A DNA stretch of 64,000 bases from Azospirillum oleiclasticum. Lineage in GTDB: Bacteria > Pseudomonadota > Alphaproteobacteria > Azospirillales > Azospirillaceae. A program made the translations under genes and the position numbers. Below are positions 39,336 through 48,211 of this stretch, in pieces. The stretch covers positions 124,001-188,000 of the forward strand of contig NZ_JABFFR010000009.1 in NCBI RefSeq assembly GCF_013423485.1, in the 5' to 3' direction. The notes under the pieces are model-generated. The model was given only the letters and a program-made list of their open reading frames with translations, was not told the origin of the DNA and searched no databases. Position 1 is the stretch's first letter. Every line of letters begins with the position of its first letter.

Positions 39336-40875
39336 CCTTGGCCGCAGTTTCCTCGCCACCGTCGAGCGCAGCCCGCGGGCGCTCGCCATCGTGGACGGGG
39401 ACGTACGCCTGACCTACGCGCAGTGGGACGTGCGCGTGCGTCGTCTCGTCGGCGCCTTCGACGCGCTGGGCCTGAAGCCCGGCGACTGCATCGCCACCGC
39501 GCTGCAGAACACCTGGCGGATGGCGACCATCCATTGGGCCTGCCAGATCGCCGGCCTCACCATCGCGCCGCTGAACTGGCGCATCAAGGCGGAGGAGCTC
39601 GACTACTGCCTGCCCAACGCCTCGGCCCGGCTGCTGGTCTTCCAGGACGTGTCGGCCGACGAGGTGGCGGCGTCGGCGGCGGCACGCGCCATCCCGCGCG
39701 TGGCGGTTGACGACGCTCCCGGCGGCACCCACGGGTTCGACGCGCTGCTGGCCACGGACCCCGCGCCCGCAGCACCGCGCGCGTCGGCGGAGGACATCTC
39801 GCTGCTGCTCTACACCTCCGGCACCACCGGCAAGCCCAAGGGCGTGCCGCGCCGGCACCGGACGGAGCGCGCGGCGGCGGTCGCCCATGTGGCGCAGAAC
39901 TGCTACGCGCGGGGCGAGCGCACGCTGGGCGTCATGCCGCTCTACCACACCATGGGTGTGCGCTCGCTGCTGTCCATGGCGCTGATCGACGGCTGCTTCG
40001 TCTGCCAGCCCCGCTTCGACGCCGGCCAAGCGCTGGAGCTGATCGCGGCGGAGCGGCTGACCTGCCTGTATCTGGTGCCGACGCTCTACCACGACCTGCT
40101 GGCGCACGCGGAGTTCGCGCGTACGGACGTGTCGTCGGTGCGCAAGCTGGGCTTCGCCGGGGCGCCGATGACGGACGGCCTGCTGAAGCGGCTCCAGGCC
40201 GCCTTCCGGCCGGAGCTGTTCGTCAACCATTACGGCTCGTCGGAGGTCTACACCTTCACCATCAACCAGGACGCCGCGGCCAAATGCGGCTCCGCCGGGC
40301 GGGCGGCGCTGAACCAGCGCATCCGGGTGGTCAAGCTGGGATCCTTCGATCCCGACGAGACCGCGGCGGTGGGCGAGGAGGGGCAGATCATCGCCGACCT
40401 CGAAGGCGACGAGGCGTTCGAGGGCTACCTGAACCGGCCGGAGGCGGACGCCAAGGCGCTGCATGGCGGCTGGTACTTCACCGGCGACACCGGGTATTTC
40501 GACGCCGACGGCGACCTGTACGTCTCCGGCCGGGTGGACGACATGATCATCACCGGCGGCGAGAACGTCTCCCCCGTGGAGATCGAGAGCGTGCTGTCGC
40601 TCCACCCCGCGGTGTCGGAGGTGGCGGTCGCCGGCCTTCCCGACGAGCGCTGGGGGCAGAAGGTGGTGGCCTTCGTCAAGCGAACAGGTGCGGTGGACGC
40701 CGCAGCCTTGGACACCCATTGCCGCGGCTCCGGCCTCGCCAACTTCAAGCGCCCCCGCGAGTACGTGTTCCTCCAGGACATCCCGAAATCGCCGGTGGGG
40801 AAGATCCTGCGCCGCAAGCTCCAGGCCGGCGAATTCCAGACGGACCAGTTGGCGCGGCCGAACGCCGCCCAGTGA
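39328..40875 (+). CDS. Acyl/aryl-CoA ligase (AMP-forming), intact
   Basis: A 515-residue ANL-family ligase that should form an AMP ester of a carboxylic acid and then its CoA thioester. All core motifs are intact: YTSGTTGKPKGV (~162), NHYGSSEVY (~295), GDTGYFDADG (~386), SGRVDDMIITGGENVSP (~405) and the C-terminal catalytic Lys in KSPVGKILRRKL (~492). Sequence style resembles the 4-chlorobenzoate-CoA ligase group, but the acid cannot be named. Its start lies inside the 2Fe-2S gene. It is paralogous to the degenerate copy in the TAXI operon. Confidence 0.93.
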   Translation: MFDLGRSFLATVERSPRALAIVDGDVRLTYAQWDVRVRRLVGAFDALGLKPGDCIATALQNTWRMATIHWACQIAGLTIAPLNWRIKAEELDYCLPNASARLLVFQDVSADEVAASAAARAIPRVAVDDAPGGTHGFDALLATDPAPAAPRASAEDISLLLYTSGTTGKPKGVPRRHRTERAAAVAHVAQNCYARGERTLGVMPLYHTMGVRSLLSMALIDGCFVCQPRFDAGQALELIAAERLTCLYLVPTLYHDLLAHAEFARTDVSSVRKLGFAGAPMTDGLLKRLQAAFRPELFVNHYGSSEVYTFTINQDAAAKCGSAGRAALNQRIRVVKLGSFDPDETAAVGEEGQIIADLEGDEAFEGYLNRPEADAKALHGGWYFTGDTGYFDADGDLYVSGRVDDMIITGGENVSPVEIESVLSLHPAVSEVAVAGLPDERWGQKVVAFVKRTGAVDAAALDTHCRGSGLANFKRPREYVFLQDIPKSPVGKILRRKLQAGEFQTDQLARPNAAQ

Positions 40876-40889
40876 CAGGAGAGTTTCCG

Positions 40890-41693
40890 ATGACCGCCTA
40901 TTCCTTCGCCGCCGACCTGCTCAAGGAGCTCGACGGCTTCCGCGTCGAGTTCGACGAGGCCCACGAGCGCGCCGACATCGTGCTGCACCGGCCGCCGATG
41001 AACATCGTTTCCATGCGCCAGCGCGACCAAGTCCGCGCCGTGTTCGAGACGCTGGACGCCGACGACCGCGTGCGCGTCATCGTGCTGCGGGCGGAGGGGG
41101 CGAATTTCTCCTCCGGCGGCAACATCGCCGGCTTCATGGAGGCCAGCCCCGAGCATGTGTCGGAGCTGGCCCGGAACATCGCGGCCCCCGAGCGCTGCCG
41201 CAAGCCGGTGATCGCCCAGGTCCGCGGCTACTGCTTCGGCGTCGGCTTCGAGCTGTCGCTGGCCTGCGACTTCCGCATCGCGTCGGAGACCGCGCAGTTC
41301 GCCCTGCCGGAGATGCGCATCGGCATGATCCCCGGCTCCGGCGGCTCGGCGCGCCTGCTGCACATGATCGGCATCGCCCGCACCAAGGACATGGTGATGC
41401 GCGCCAAGCGCATTCCCGGCCGGAAGGCCGCCGAGTGGGGCTTCGTGACCGAGTGCGTCGCCGACGCCGAGCTGGAGGCCACCGTTGACGCGCTGGCGGA
41501 GGAGCTGCGCGGTTTCTCCCCGTTGGCCCAGCGCACCATCAAGGGCGTGCTGAACAGCGGCAACAACGTGTCGGTCAACGGCGCCATCGAGATCGAGGGG
41601 CAGGCGTACGGCCGGCTGCGCGGCTCGGAGGACTTCAAGGAGGGCGTCGCGTCCTTCCACGAGAAGCGCAAGCCGGTCTTCACGGGCAAGTGA
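40890..41693 (+). CDS. Enoyl-CoA hydratase/isomerase family protein
   Basis: Crotonase-fold enzyme (267 residues) acting on a CoA thioester. Oxyanion-hole segments are ANFSSGGNIAGF and VRGYCFGVGFELSLACDFRIA. The catalytic-loop region reads LPEMRIGMIPGSGGSARL, with Glu at the usual first acid position (PEMRIG) and Ser at the second (GSGGSA), so it may not be a classical hydratase. The RPPMNIVS start resembles diene-carbonyl-CoA hydratase relatives. The ATG at 40890 has AGGAG upstream, 14 bases after the ligase stop. It likely acts after ligation and perhaps after hydroxylation of the same substrate. Confidence 0.9.
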   Translation: MTAYSFAADLLKELDGFRVEFDEAHERADIVLHRPPMNIVSMRQRDQVRAVFETLDADDRVRVIVLRAEGANFSSGGNIAGFMEASPEHVSELARNIAAPERCRKPVIAQVRGYCFGVGFELSLACDFRIASETAQFALPEMRIGMIPGSGGSARLLHMIGIARTKDMVMRAKRIPGRKAAEWGFVTECVADAELEATVDALAEELRGFSPLAQRTIKGVLNSGNNVSVNGAIEIEGQAYGRLRGSEDFKEGVASFHEKRKPVFTGK

Positions 41694-41710
41694 GGCCAGC
41701 CCCCACCCAA

Positions 41711-41767
41711 CCCTCCCCCGCTGGGCGGGGGAGGGCTCTTCTCCTCCCCCCGCCCAGCGGGGGGAGG
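41711..41767. repeat. Paired GC-rich hairpin repeats in the hydratase-SBP gap
   Basis: Two hairpins: ccctcccccgc-tgg-gcgggggaggg at 41711-41735 and its inverted counterpart with cca loop at 41743-41767. They form a larger palindrome in the 138-base gap, like REP/BIME elements. They could attenuate transcription or stabilise the upstream mRNA. Confidence 0.8.
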
Positions 41768-41831
41768 TCGGGAGGGGGGCCAACGTGTACGCCCAGCACC
41801 AACCACCAACATCACAGCAGGGGAGGTTCCG

Positions 41832-43004
41832 TTGACCAGGATGACCACGGCGGCCGTGACGGCCGCGCTGCTACTCACCGCCTCGACCGCGGCGCTGGCT
41901 GCCGAGCCCATCCGCGTCGGCGTGGTGACGCCGCTGTCGGGCACCTACACGCCGATCGGCCAGCAGGTCCGCTGGGGCCTGGAGCTGGCGGCGAAGGAGA
42001 TCAACGCGGCGGGTGGCGTCGCCGGCCGCCCGCTCGAACTGATGTTCGAGGACGAGGAGGCCAACCCCGCCGTCGCCGTGCAGAAGGCGGAGAAGCTGTT
42101 CCAGGTCGGCAAGGTCGATTTCCTGACCGGCACCGTCAATTCCGGCTCGACTCTGGCGGTGGGTCAGGTGGCGGAACGCAACGACCGGCTGATCGCCACC
42201 ACCGTGTCCTTCGCCGACAGCATCACCGCCGACAAGTGCTCGCCCAACGTCTTCCGCGTCAACGCCCGCGCCGGGCAGCAATCGGCGGCGCTGGCCGAGT
42301 GGCTGTCGAAGGAGAAGCCCAAGAGCAAGGTCTTCTACCTTGGCCCCGACTACGAGATGGGCCGCTCCACCGTCGCCGCCTTCAAGAAGGCCGCGACCGA
42401 CAAGGGCTCGGCGGAAGTCGGCGAGGTCTTCGCGCCGCTCGACAACAAGGATTACTCCCAGTATTTCGGCCAGCTCCGCGCCTCGCGCCCGGCGGTGCTG
42501 TACACCTCGGTCGCCGGCAACGACACCGTGCGCCTGCTGTCGCAGATGGAGGAGTACGGGCTGCTGAAGAACCTGCTGGTGGTCGGCGCCTCGGGCACCG
42601 TCACCTCCCAGAACATCGGCGCCATCGGCAAGGCGGCGGAGGGTTTTGTGACCGGTGTGGGCTATTCGCCGGAGATCGACACGCCCGCCAACAAGGCCTT
42701 CGTCAAGGCCTTCACCGCCGCCTACGGCAAGGACCCGGACCTGTACGGCGCGGACAGCTACGGCCTGCTGTACTTCTACAAGGCCGCGGTCGAGAAGGCC
42801 GGTGCCACCGACACGGCGTCCGTACGCAAGGCGATGGAAGGCATCCAGTGGGCGACGCCGCAGGGCACCAAGACCATGCGCGCCGGTGACCACCAGGCGG
42901 TGCAGGACATGTACGCCGTGCGCGTCACGGGGGGCAAGTTCACCATCGTCGGCTCGGTGCCGGGCGAGGCCGCCATCGGGCCGGACGCCTGCACGAAGTT
43001 CTGA
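41832..43004 (+). CDS. Branched-chain-type ABC substrate-binding protein
   Basis: Periplasmic binding protein of the LivJ/LivK class (390 residues). The signal peptide is about residues 1-23 (ending ALA-AE), followed by IRVGVVTPLSGTYTPIGQQ and LAAKEINAAGGVAGRPLEL, the typical start. A TTG at 41832 lies five bases after GGGAGG and is the best-placed start; the ATG at 41841 is too far from that site. Proteins of this class often bind aromatic or aliphatic acids rather than Leu/Ile/Val when located in catabolic operons, and here the gene follows a ligase and hydratase. Confidence 0.93.
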   Translation: MTRMTTAAVTAALLLTASTAALAAEPIRVGVVTPLSGTYTPIGQQVRWGLELAAKEINAAGGVAGRPLELMFEDEEANPAVAVQKAEKLFQVGKVDFLTGTVNSGSTLAVGQVAERNDRLIATTVSFADSITADKCSPNVFRVNARAGQQSAALAEWLSKEKPKSKVFYLGPDYEMGRSTVAAFKKAATDKGSAEVGEVFAPLDNKDYSQYFGQLRASRPAVLYTSVAGNDTVRLLSQMEEYGLLKNLLVVGASGTVTSQNIGAIGKAAEGFVTGVGYSPEIDTPANKAFVKAFTAAYGKDPDLYGADSYGLLYFYKAAVEKAGATDTASVRKAMEGIQWATPQGTKTMRAGDHQAVQDMYAVRVTGGKFTIVGSVPGEAAIGPDACTKF

Positions 43005-43011
43005 GCCGGAT

Positions 43012-43037
43012 CCCTCCCCCGCCCCGGCGGGGGAGGG
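43012..43037. repeat. GC-rich hairpin between SBP and LivH genes
   Basis: 12-base arms ccctcccccgcc and ggcgggggaggg around two bases, same family as 41711-41767. Its position after a binding-protein gene fits an mRNA-stabilising or attenuating hairpin that keeps the binding protein more abundant than the permeases. Confidence 0.8.
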
Positions 43038-43054
43038 CTTGCATGAGGTCTCCC

Positions 43055-43948
43055 ATGGCCGAGTTCCTGGATTACACGCAGTTCGTGCTGGCGCCACAGG
43101 TGCTGAACGGTCTGTCCCTCGGCGTCGCCGTCATCCTGATGGCACTGGGACTGACCATCATCTTCGGGCTGCTCGACGTCATCAACATGGCGCATGGCGA
43201 ATTCTACGCCATCGGCGCCTTCCTGGCGTTGGCGCTGGGCGCCTTGGGCCTGAACTTCTGGATCCTGCTGGCGCTGGTGCCGCTGCTGATGGTGCCGCTC
43301 GGCTGGCTGACGGAGCGGGCGCTGATCCAGCGCGTGTTCCACAGCCGCGAGCGCCACATCCTGACGCTGCTGCTGACCTTCGGCTTCGGCATGATCCTGG
43401 AGGATGTGCTGAAGCTGGTGTTCGGCGCCAACACCCAGAAGCCGCCGATGCCGATCACCGGCGGCACCGAGATCCTGGGCGTGTTCCTGCCCAACTACCG
43501 GCTGTTCCTGATCCTGTTCGGCGCGGCGCTGATCCTGGCGGTTTGGGTGGCGGTGTTCCGCACGCGCCTCGGCGCGATGGTGCGGGCGGCGGCCTACGAC
43601 AAGGACATGGCCTCCTCGCTGGGCGTGCCGGTGCGCGCGGTCTATTCCGGCACCTTCGCCTTCGGGGTGGCTCTGGCCGGGCTGTCGGGGGTGCTGCTGG
43701 CGCCGATCTACTCCGTCTTCCCCACCATGGGGCGCGACTTCATCCTGATGGCCTTCACGGTGGTGATCGTCGGCGGCATGGGGTCGATCCAGGGTGCGGT
43801 TGTCGCCGGCATCCTGCTGACGCAGGTGCAGGCGATCTCCAGCCTCTACATCTCGCCGGTGTGGACCGACCCGCTCGTCTTCGGGATCATGGTGATGGTC
43901 CTGATGGTGCGACCGCAGGGTCTGTTCGGCCGGCTCGGCAACGCGTGA
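43055..43948 (+). CDS. livH: Branched-chain-type ABC permease LivH
   Basis: Inner-membrane permease of the LivH family (297 residues, about eight hydrophobic segments). Family motifs are NGLSLGVAVILMALGLTIIFGLLDVINMAHGEFY near the N-terminus, the EAA-like ATPase contact region (RAAAYDKDMASSLGVPV) and VVGGMGSIQGAVVAG-type sequence near the end. The ATG at 43055 follows GAGG at seven bases; an ATG at 43043 is an alternative. Confidence 0.94.
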   Translation: MAEFLDYTQFVLAPQVLNGLSLGVAVILMALGLTIIFGLLDVINMAHGEFYAIGAFLALALGALGLNFWILLALVPLLMVPLGWLTERALIQRVFHSRERHILTLLLTFGFGMILEDVLKLVFGANTQKPPMPITGGTEILGVFLPNYRLFLILFGAALILAVWVAVFRTRLGAMVRAAAYDKDMASSLGVPVRAVYSGTFAFGVALAGLSGVLLAPIYSVFPTMGRDFILMAFTVVIVGGMGSIQGAVVAGILLTQVQAISSLYISPVWTDPLVFGIMVMVLMVRPQGLFGRLGNA

Positions 43949-43959
43949 GGGCCGCCGCC

Positions 43960-44973
43960 ATGCTGATCGACCGGGCACCCGCCCCCACCCTGCCCCGCGC
44001 CCGCGACGCGGTGCACGCAATCGCGGTCCTGTTCTTCACCGCCGCCCTGGCGCTGGGGGCGCTCGGCTGGTGGGCCGGGGACAGCTTCTACCTGCGGCTC
44101 GCCACCGAGGCGCTGATCTTCGCCGGGCTGGCGATGAGCGTCGACATCCTGCTGGGCTACACCGGGCTCCTCTCGCTGGGGCAGGCGCTGTGGTTCGGGG
44201 TGGGCGCGTACACCTCGGCCGTCATCCTGCGCGACGTGGCCGCGTCCTTCTGGCTTGCCATGGGGGCGACGCTGGTGGTGACCACGCTGGCCGGCACGGT
44301 CGGCGGCCTGATCGCCAACCGGGTGAAGGGGGTGTATTTCGCGCTCATCACCTTCGGGCTGGCGCAGGTGGTCGCCAAGGTCGTCTACAACACGCGCGAG
44401 CTGGGCGCGTCGGACGGGCTGATCGGCGTGCCGGAGATCACCATCCCGCTCGGCTTCGCCACCGTGGACGCCGCCAACCCGGCCGGCTTCTTCCTGCTGG
44501 TGCTGGCGCTGGTGGCGCTGCTGTACGCGGGGCTCGCCTATCTGATGGACGCGCCGTTCGGCCGCACGCTGATCGCCATCCGCGCCAACGAGAAGCGCGT
44601 GCCCTTCCTGGGCTTCAACCCGCTGGTCCACCGGATGCTGGCCTATGTGCTGGCCGCCAACGTCGCGGCGCTGGCCGGCGCGCTCTACCCCATGCTGCGC
44701 GGTTTCGTGTCGCCGGAGCTGCTGTTCTTCCAGACCTCCGGCAACGCGGTGATCACCGTGATCGTCGGCGGGGTGGGCACGCTGATCGGGCCTGTCGTCG
44801 GCAGCGTGCTGCTGACCGCGCTGCGCTCCGTCGTCGGCACCTGGACCGAGCATCACCTGATCGTCATCGGCGTGCTGTTCATGCTGTCGGTCGTGGTCAT
44901 GCCCAAGGGGCTGGTGGGCGCCGTACGCCCCTGGCTGCAACGCCGCCTTTCGGGATCGGAGAGCCCGCGATGA
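43960..44973 (+). CDS. livM: Branched-chain-type ABC permease LivM
   Basis: Second permease of the importer (337 residues). It shows the LivM pattern GLAMSVDILLGYTGLLSLGQALWFGVGAY, FALITFGLAQV and VGGVGTLIGPVVGSVLL. The ATG at 43960 is used; a GTG at 43945 overlapping the livH stop (GTGA) could also start translation. The stop overlaps the livG start by four bases. Confidence 0.94.
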   Translation: MLIDRAPAPTLPRARDAVHAIAVLFFTAALALGALGWWAGDSFYLRLATEALIFAGLAMSVDILLGYTGLLSLGQALWFGVGAYTSAVILRDVAASFWLAMGATLVVTTLAGTVGGLIANRVKGVYFALITFGLAQVVAKVVYNTRELGASDGLIGVPEITIPLGFATVDAANPAGFFLLVLALVALLYAGLAYLMDAPFGRTLIAIRANEKRVPFLGFNPLVHRMLAYVLAANVAALAGALYPMLRGFVSPELLFFQTSGNAVITVIVGGVGTLIGPVVGSVLLTALRSVVGTWTEHHLIVIGVLFMLSVVVMPKGLVGAVRPWLQRRLSGSESPR

Positions 44974-45710
44974 CCGCCGCCTTGTCCGTGCGCGACCTGA
45001 CCGTCAATTTCGGCGCGCTGGTCGCCGTCAATGCCATGAGCTTCGACGCCGCCCCCGGCCGCATCACCTCGGTGATCGGGCCGAACGGGGCGGGCAAGAG
45101 CTCCCTGTTCAACCTGATCAGCGGCGCCATCCGCCCGACCGCGGGCCGGGTGCAGTTGGACGGCCGCGACGTGACGGGACAACCGCCGTACCGGCTGCTG
45201 GCCGCCGGCCTCGCCCGCTCCTTCCAGATCACCAACCTGTTCTTCGAGCTGCCGGTCTTCGAGAATCTGCGGCTCGCCGCGCAGATCCACGAGACGCCGC
45301 TGAAAGCGCTGCTGCCCACCCGCCGCAGCGCCCGCGCGCTCGACCGGGCCGAGGAGCTGCTGGACCGTTTCGGCCTGACCGCCAAGGCGCAGGAGCTCGC
45401 CGGCAACCTGTCGCACGGCGAGCAGCGACGGCTGGAGATCGCGGTGGCGCTGGCCGCCCGCCCGCGGGTGCTGCTGCTGGACGAGCCGACCCAGGGCATG
45501 AGCCACGGCGACACCGCCGAGACCGCCGACATGATCCGGCGCCTGGCGGGCGAGATGACGGTGCTGCTGATCGAGCACGACATCGGCGTCGTCATGGCGT
45601 TGTCCGACCACGTCGTGGTCATGCACCAGGGCCGCAAATTGGCCGAGGGCGCGCCGGCCGTGGTGCGCGCCGACCCGGCCGTCCAGGCCGCCTATTTCGG
45701 GCACGCGTGA
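44970..45710 (+). CDS. livG: Branched-chain-type ABC ATPase LivG
   Basis: ATPase subunit (246 residues) with Walker A GPNGAGKSS, Q-loop in ARSFQITNLF, signature LSHGEQRRLEIA, Walker B VLLLDEP and switch His (IEHD). The TQGMS in place of the usual MAGL-type stretch after Walker B is a familiar LivG variation. It is coupled to livM by ATGA and followed by livF four bases later. Confidence 0.95.
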   Translation: MTAALSVRDLTVNFGALVAVNAMSFDAAPGRITSVIGPNGAGKSSLFNLISGAIRPTAGRVQLDGRDVTGQPPYRLLAAGLARSFQITNLFFELPVFENLRLAAQIHETPLKALLPTRRSARALDRAEELLDRFGLTAKAQELAGNLSHGEQRRLEIAVALAARPRVLLLDEPTQGMSHGDTAETADMIRRLAGEMTVLLIEHDIGVVMALSDHVVVMHQGRKLAEGAPAVVRADPAVQAAYFGHA

Positions 45711-45714
45711 CACC

Positions 45715-46422
45715 ATGCTGGAGATCACCGACCTGCACGCCCATTACGGCCTCAGCCACGTGCTCCAGGGCGTCACCCTCACCGGCGCCGCCGGCGAGGT
45801 GGTGAGCCTGTTCGGCCGCAACGGCGTGGGCAAGACCACCATCATCAAGACCATCGCCGGCTGGGTCCGCCCGACCTCCGGCAGCATCCGGCTGGACGGG
45901 GCGGATATCGGCGGCCGGCCGGCCGACCGCATCTGCCGCATGGGCCTGGGCATCGTGCCGGAGGACCGGCGCATCTTTCCCGGCCTCAGCGTGCTGGAAA
46001 ATCTGGAGCTCGGCCTGCACCAGACCGCCGGCCGCTCGCGCTCCGAAAAGCGCGAGGCGCTGGACCGGGTGCTGGAGCGCTTCCCCCGCCTGAAGGAGCG
46101 CCGCGCCCAGATGGGCACCACCCTGTCCGGCGGCGAGCAGCAGATGCTGGCCATGGCCCGCGTCATGGTGGGCGCCCCGCGCGTGCTGCTGATCGACGAG
46201 CCGACCGAGGGGCTGGCGCCGATGATCGTGGACGAGATCTTCGGGATCATCACCACGCTCCGCGACCAGGGGCTGCTGATCCTGCTGGTGGAGCAGAACG
46301 TCCACCGCGCCATCGCGGTGACCAGCCGCTTCTACGCCATCGAGCGCGGCCAGGTGGTGTTCACCGGCTCCGCCGCCAACGCCGACGACCGGGAGCGGCT
46401 GTTCGGGACGATCGCGGTGTGA
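45715..46422 (+). CDS. livF: Branched-chain-type ABC ATPase LivF
   Basis: Second ATPase (235 residues), with Walker A GRNGVGKTT, the VPEDRRIFPGLSVLENL stretch typical of LivF, signature LSGGEQQMLAMAR, Walker B VLLIDEPTEGLAP and H-loop VEQNVH region. It completes the five-component importer and is the last gene of the plus-strand operon that starts with the molybdenum hydroxylase. Confidence 0.95.
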   Translation: MLEITDLHAHYGLSHVLQGVTLTGAAGEVVSLFGRNGVGKTTIIKTIAGWVRPTSGSIRLDGADIGGRPADRICRMGLGIVPEDRRIFPGLSVLENLELGLHQTAGRSRSEKREALDRVLERFPRLKERRAQMGTTLSGGEQQMLAMARVMVGAPRVLLIDEPTEGLAPMIVDEIFGIITTLRDQGLLILLVEQNVHRAIAVTSRFYAIERGQVVFTGSAANADDRERLFGTIAV

Positions 46423-46428
46423 TGGCAA

Positions 46429-46550
46429 GCCCTCTCCCGCCTCCGGCGGAAGAGGGAGGGTGAGGGCACGGTCTTCCCGAAAATCCCAGCCCTCACCCTT
46501 CCCACGCTTCGCGCGGGCCCCTTCCCTCTCCCGCCGGGGGCGGGAGAGGG
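46429..46550. repeat. GC-rich hairpins between convergent livF and permease gene
   Basis: Two related palindromes: an imperfect one at about 46429-46470 (ccctctcccgcc...ggcggaagaggga) and a perfect one at 46524-46550 (arms ccctctcccgcc / ggcgggagaggg). They resemble the 41.7 and 43.0 kb elements with CTC in place of CCC. Lying between convergent genes, they may also act as a bidirectional terminator. Confidence 0.75.
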
Positions 46551-46552
46551 GG

Positions 46553-48064
46553 TCAATGCGACCGGCCGCCGCTCATGGCGAACTCCTCCTCCGGCGACAG
46601 CACCAGCTTGTGGCGGCCGACGGCGGCGAAGTAGCCGATCCCCAGCGCGTACCAGATGGCCGCGCCGATCACGCCCGCCCGGTAGACGGGGTCGAGGAGC
46701 TGGTAGTAGATGGTGACCGCGGCGACGACGATGGTCACGGCCGCCCCGGCGATCCCGAGCGGGCTGCGGTAGGGGCGCTCGATGTGCGGGAAGTGCAGCC
46801 GCAGGCGGATGAAGGCGGTCGCCTGCATCATGTAGCTGATCATCGCCCCGAACACCGCCATGTTGAGCAGCGTGCCGCCGATGAAGGCGCCGCCCGCCTC
46901 CCCCGCCACGACCCACACCACCAGCAGCACCGCCAGCCCGACCAGCGCCCCGGCCACCAGCGCCACATGCGGCGTGCGGCGCGTGCCGTGGGTGACCGAC
47001 AGGAAGGTCGGGAAGTAGCCGGCGCGCGACAGCGAGTAGATCTGCCGGCCATAGGCGAAGATGATGGTGTGGAAGCTGGCGATCAGCCCGATCACCGCGA
47101 TCAGCGCCAGGATCTTCGCGGTGTCCGCCCCGTAGATGGCCTTGAAGCCGTCGAGCAGCGGTTCGCCCGAGCTGGACAGCGCGAAGGCCCCGTTGGGAAT
47201 GCCGGTGTTCAGGAACAGCACCATGAAGGCGGAGAAGATCAGCGTGAAGATGCCGAGGATCAGCCCCTTCGGCATGTCACGCTTGGGATCGACCGACTCC
47301 TCCGCCGCCAGCGGCAACTGCTCGATGGCGAGGAACAGCCAGACCGCGAAGGGCAGCGCCGCCAGCGCCCCGCCGATGCCGAAGGGCAGGAATGTCCCGC
47401 CGCCGTCCGGCAGTTGCACCGGCGCTCCGTCCGGCCCAACCCCGATGTTCAGCGACCAGCGGGAGAAGTCGAACAATGGGATGGCGCTGATCCAGAAGAC
47501 GGCGAGGATGGCGAGTGCGGCCAGCGTCACCACCAGCGACACCCGGAAGGACAGATCCACCCCGATCAGGTTCAGCGTCACGAACAGGATGTAGCAGCCG
47601 ATCCACCACACCGGCTGGAATCCCGGCCCGGTTTCGAAGATGCCGCCGAGGTAGGAACCGATGAAGAAGACGATGACGGCCGGCGTCAGCACGAACTCCA
47701 TGTTCTCGGCCAGCCCGGTGACGAAGCCGCCCCATGGCCCCATGGTCGTGCGCGCGAAGGAATAGGCCCCGCCGGTGTGCGGCAGCGCCGGCGACATTTC
47801 CGCCAGCGAGAAGCAGAGCCCCAGATACATGCACATGATGATGGCGGTGGCGATCGCCATGCCGCCGAAGCCGCCCGCGGCAAGCCCCAGGTTCCAGCCC
47901 GAGAAATGGCCGGAGATCACCGCCCCGACCCCCAGTGCCCAAAGCGACCAGACACCCGCGTAGCGGGTCAGCCCGCGCTTTTCGAAGTAACCGGCGTCCA
48001 CCGCGTTGTAGGTGACGCCCGCGGCCGACGCTTTCGGCCGCACCCCCATCCCCTGCTCCACCAT
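46553..48064 (-). CDS. APC-family permease, ethanolamine permease type
   Basis: A 503-residue amine/amino acid permease with about twelve membrane segments. The N-terminal region GVWSLWALGVGAVISGHFSGWN and the SLAEMSPALPHTGGAYSFART stretch are characteristic of the ethanolamine permease (Eat) branch of the APC superfamily. It begins with a strong AGGAGG site five bases before the ATG. It lies 147 bases downstream of a zinc dehydrogenase gene. No ethanolamine lyase genes are present nearby, so the substrate assignment rests on family resemblance. Confidence 0.85.
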   Translation of the reverse strand: MVEQGMGVRPKASAAGVTYNAVDAGYFEKRGLTRYAGVWSLWALGVGAVISGHFSGWNLGLAAGGFGGMAIATAIIMCMYLGLCFSLAEMSPALPHTGGAYSFARTTMGPWGGFVTGLAENMEFVLTPAVIVFFIGSYLGGIFETGPGFQPVWWIGCYILFVTLNLIGVDLSFRVSLVVTLAALAILAVFWISAIPLFDFSRWSLNIGVGPDGAPVQLPDGGGTFLPFGIGGALAALPFAVWLFLAIEQLPLAAEESVDPKRDMPKGLILGIFTLIFSAFMVLFLNTGIPNGAFALSSSGEPLLDGFKAIYGADTAKILALIAVIGLIASFHTIIFAYGRQIYSLSRAGYFPTFLSVTHGTRRTPHVALVAGALVGLAVLLVVWVVAGEAGGAFIGGTLLNMAVFGAMISYMMQATAFIRLRLHFPHIERPYRSPLGIAGAAVTIVVAAVTIYYQLLDPVYRAGVIGAAIWYALGIGYFAAVGRHKLVLSPEEEFAMSGGRSH

Positions 48065-48211
48065 GTGACCTCCTGTGCGCCGGCCACGGTTTTTTGTGGT
48101 CCGGCCTTTTCGTTGGGAGGCGCTTCCCCGTGACGAGGAGGATGGATGTGCAACCGCGGGGATGTCAATGCGGCTTGCGGCGGGTTGCCGCAGGGGCGGC
48201 GCGCGGGCCGG

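Noticed and set aside
48065..48110. Hairpin with a TTTTTT loop as a terminator of the dehydrogenase gene
   Set aside because: Read in the direction of transcription the T-run is in the loop as A residues and no U-tract follows the stem; it lies in the permease leader.
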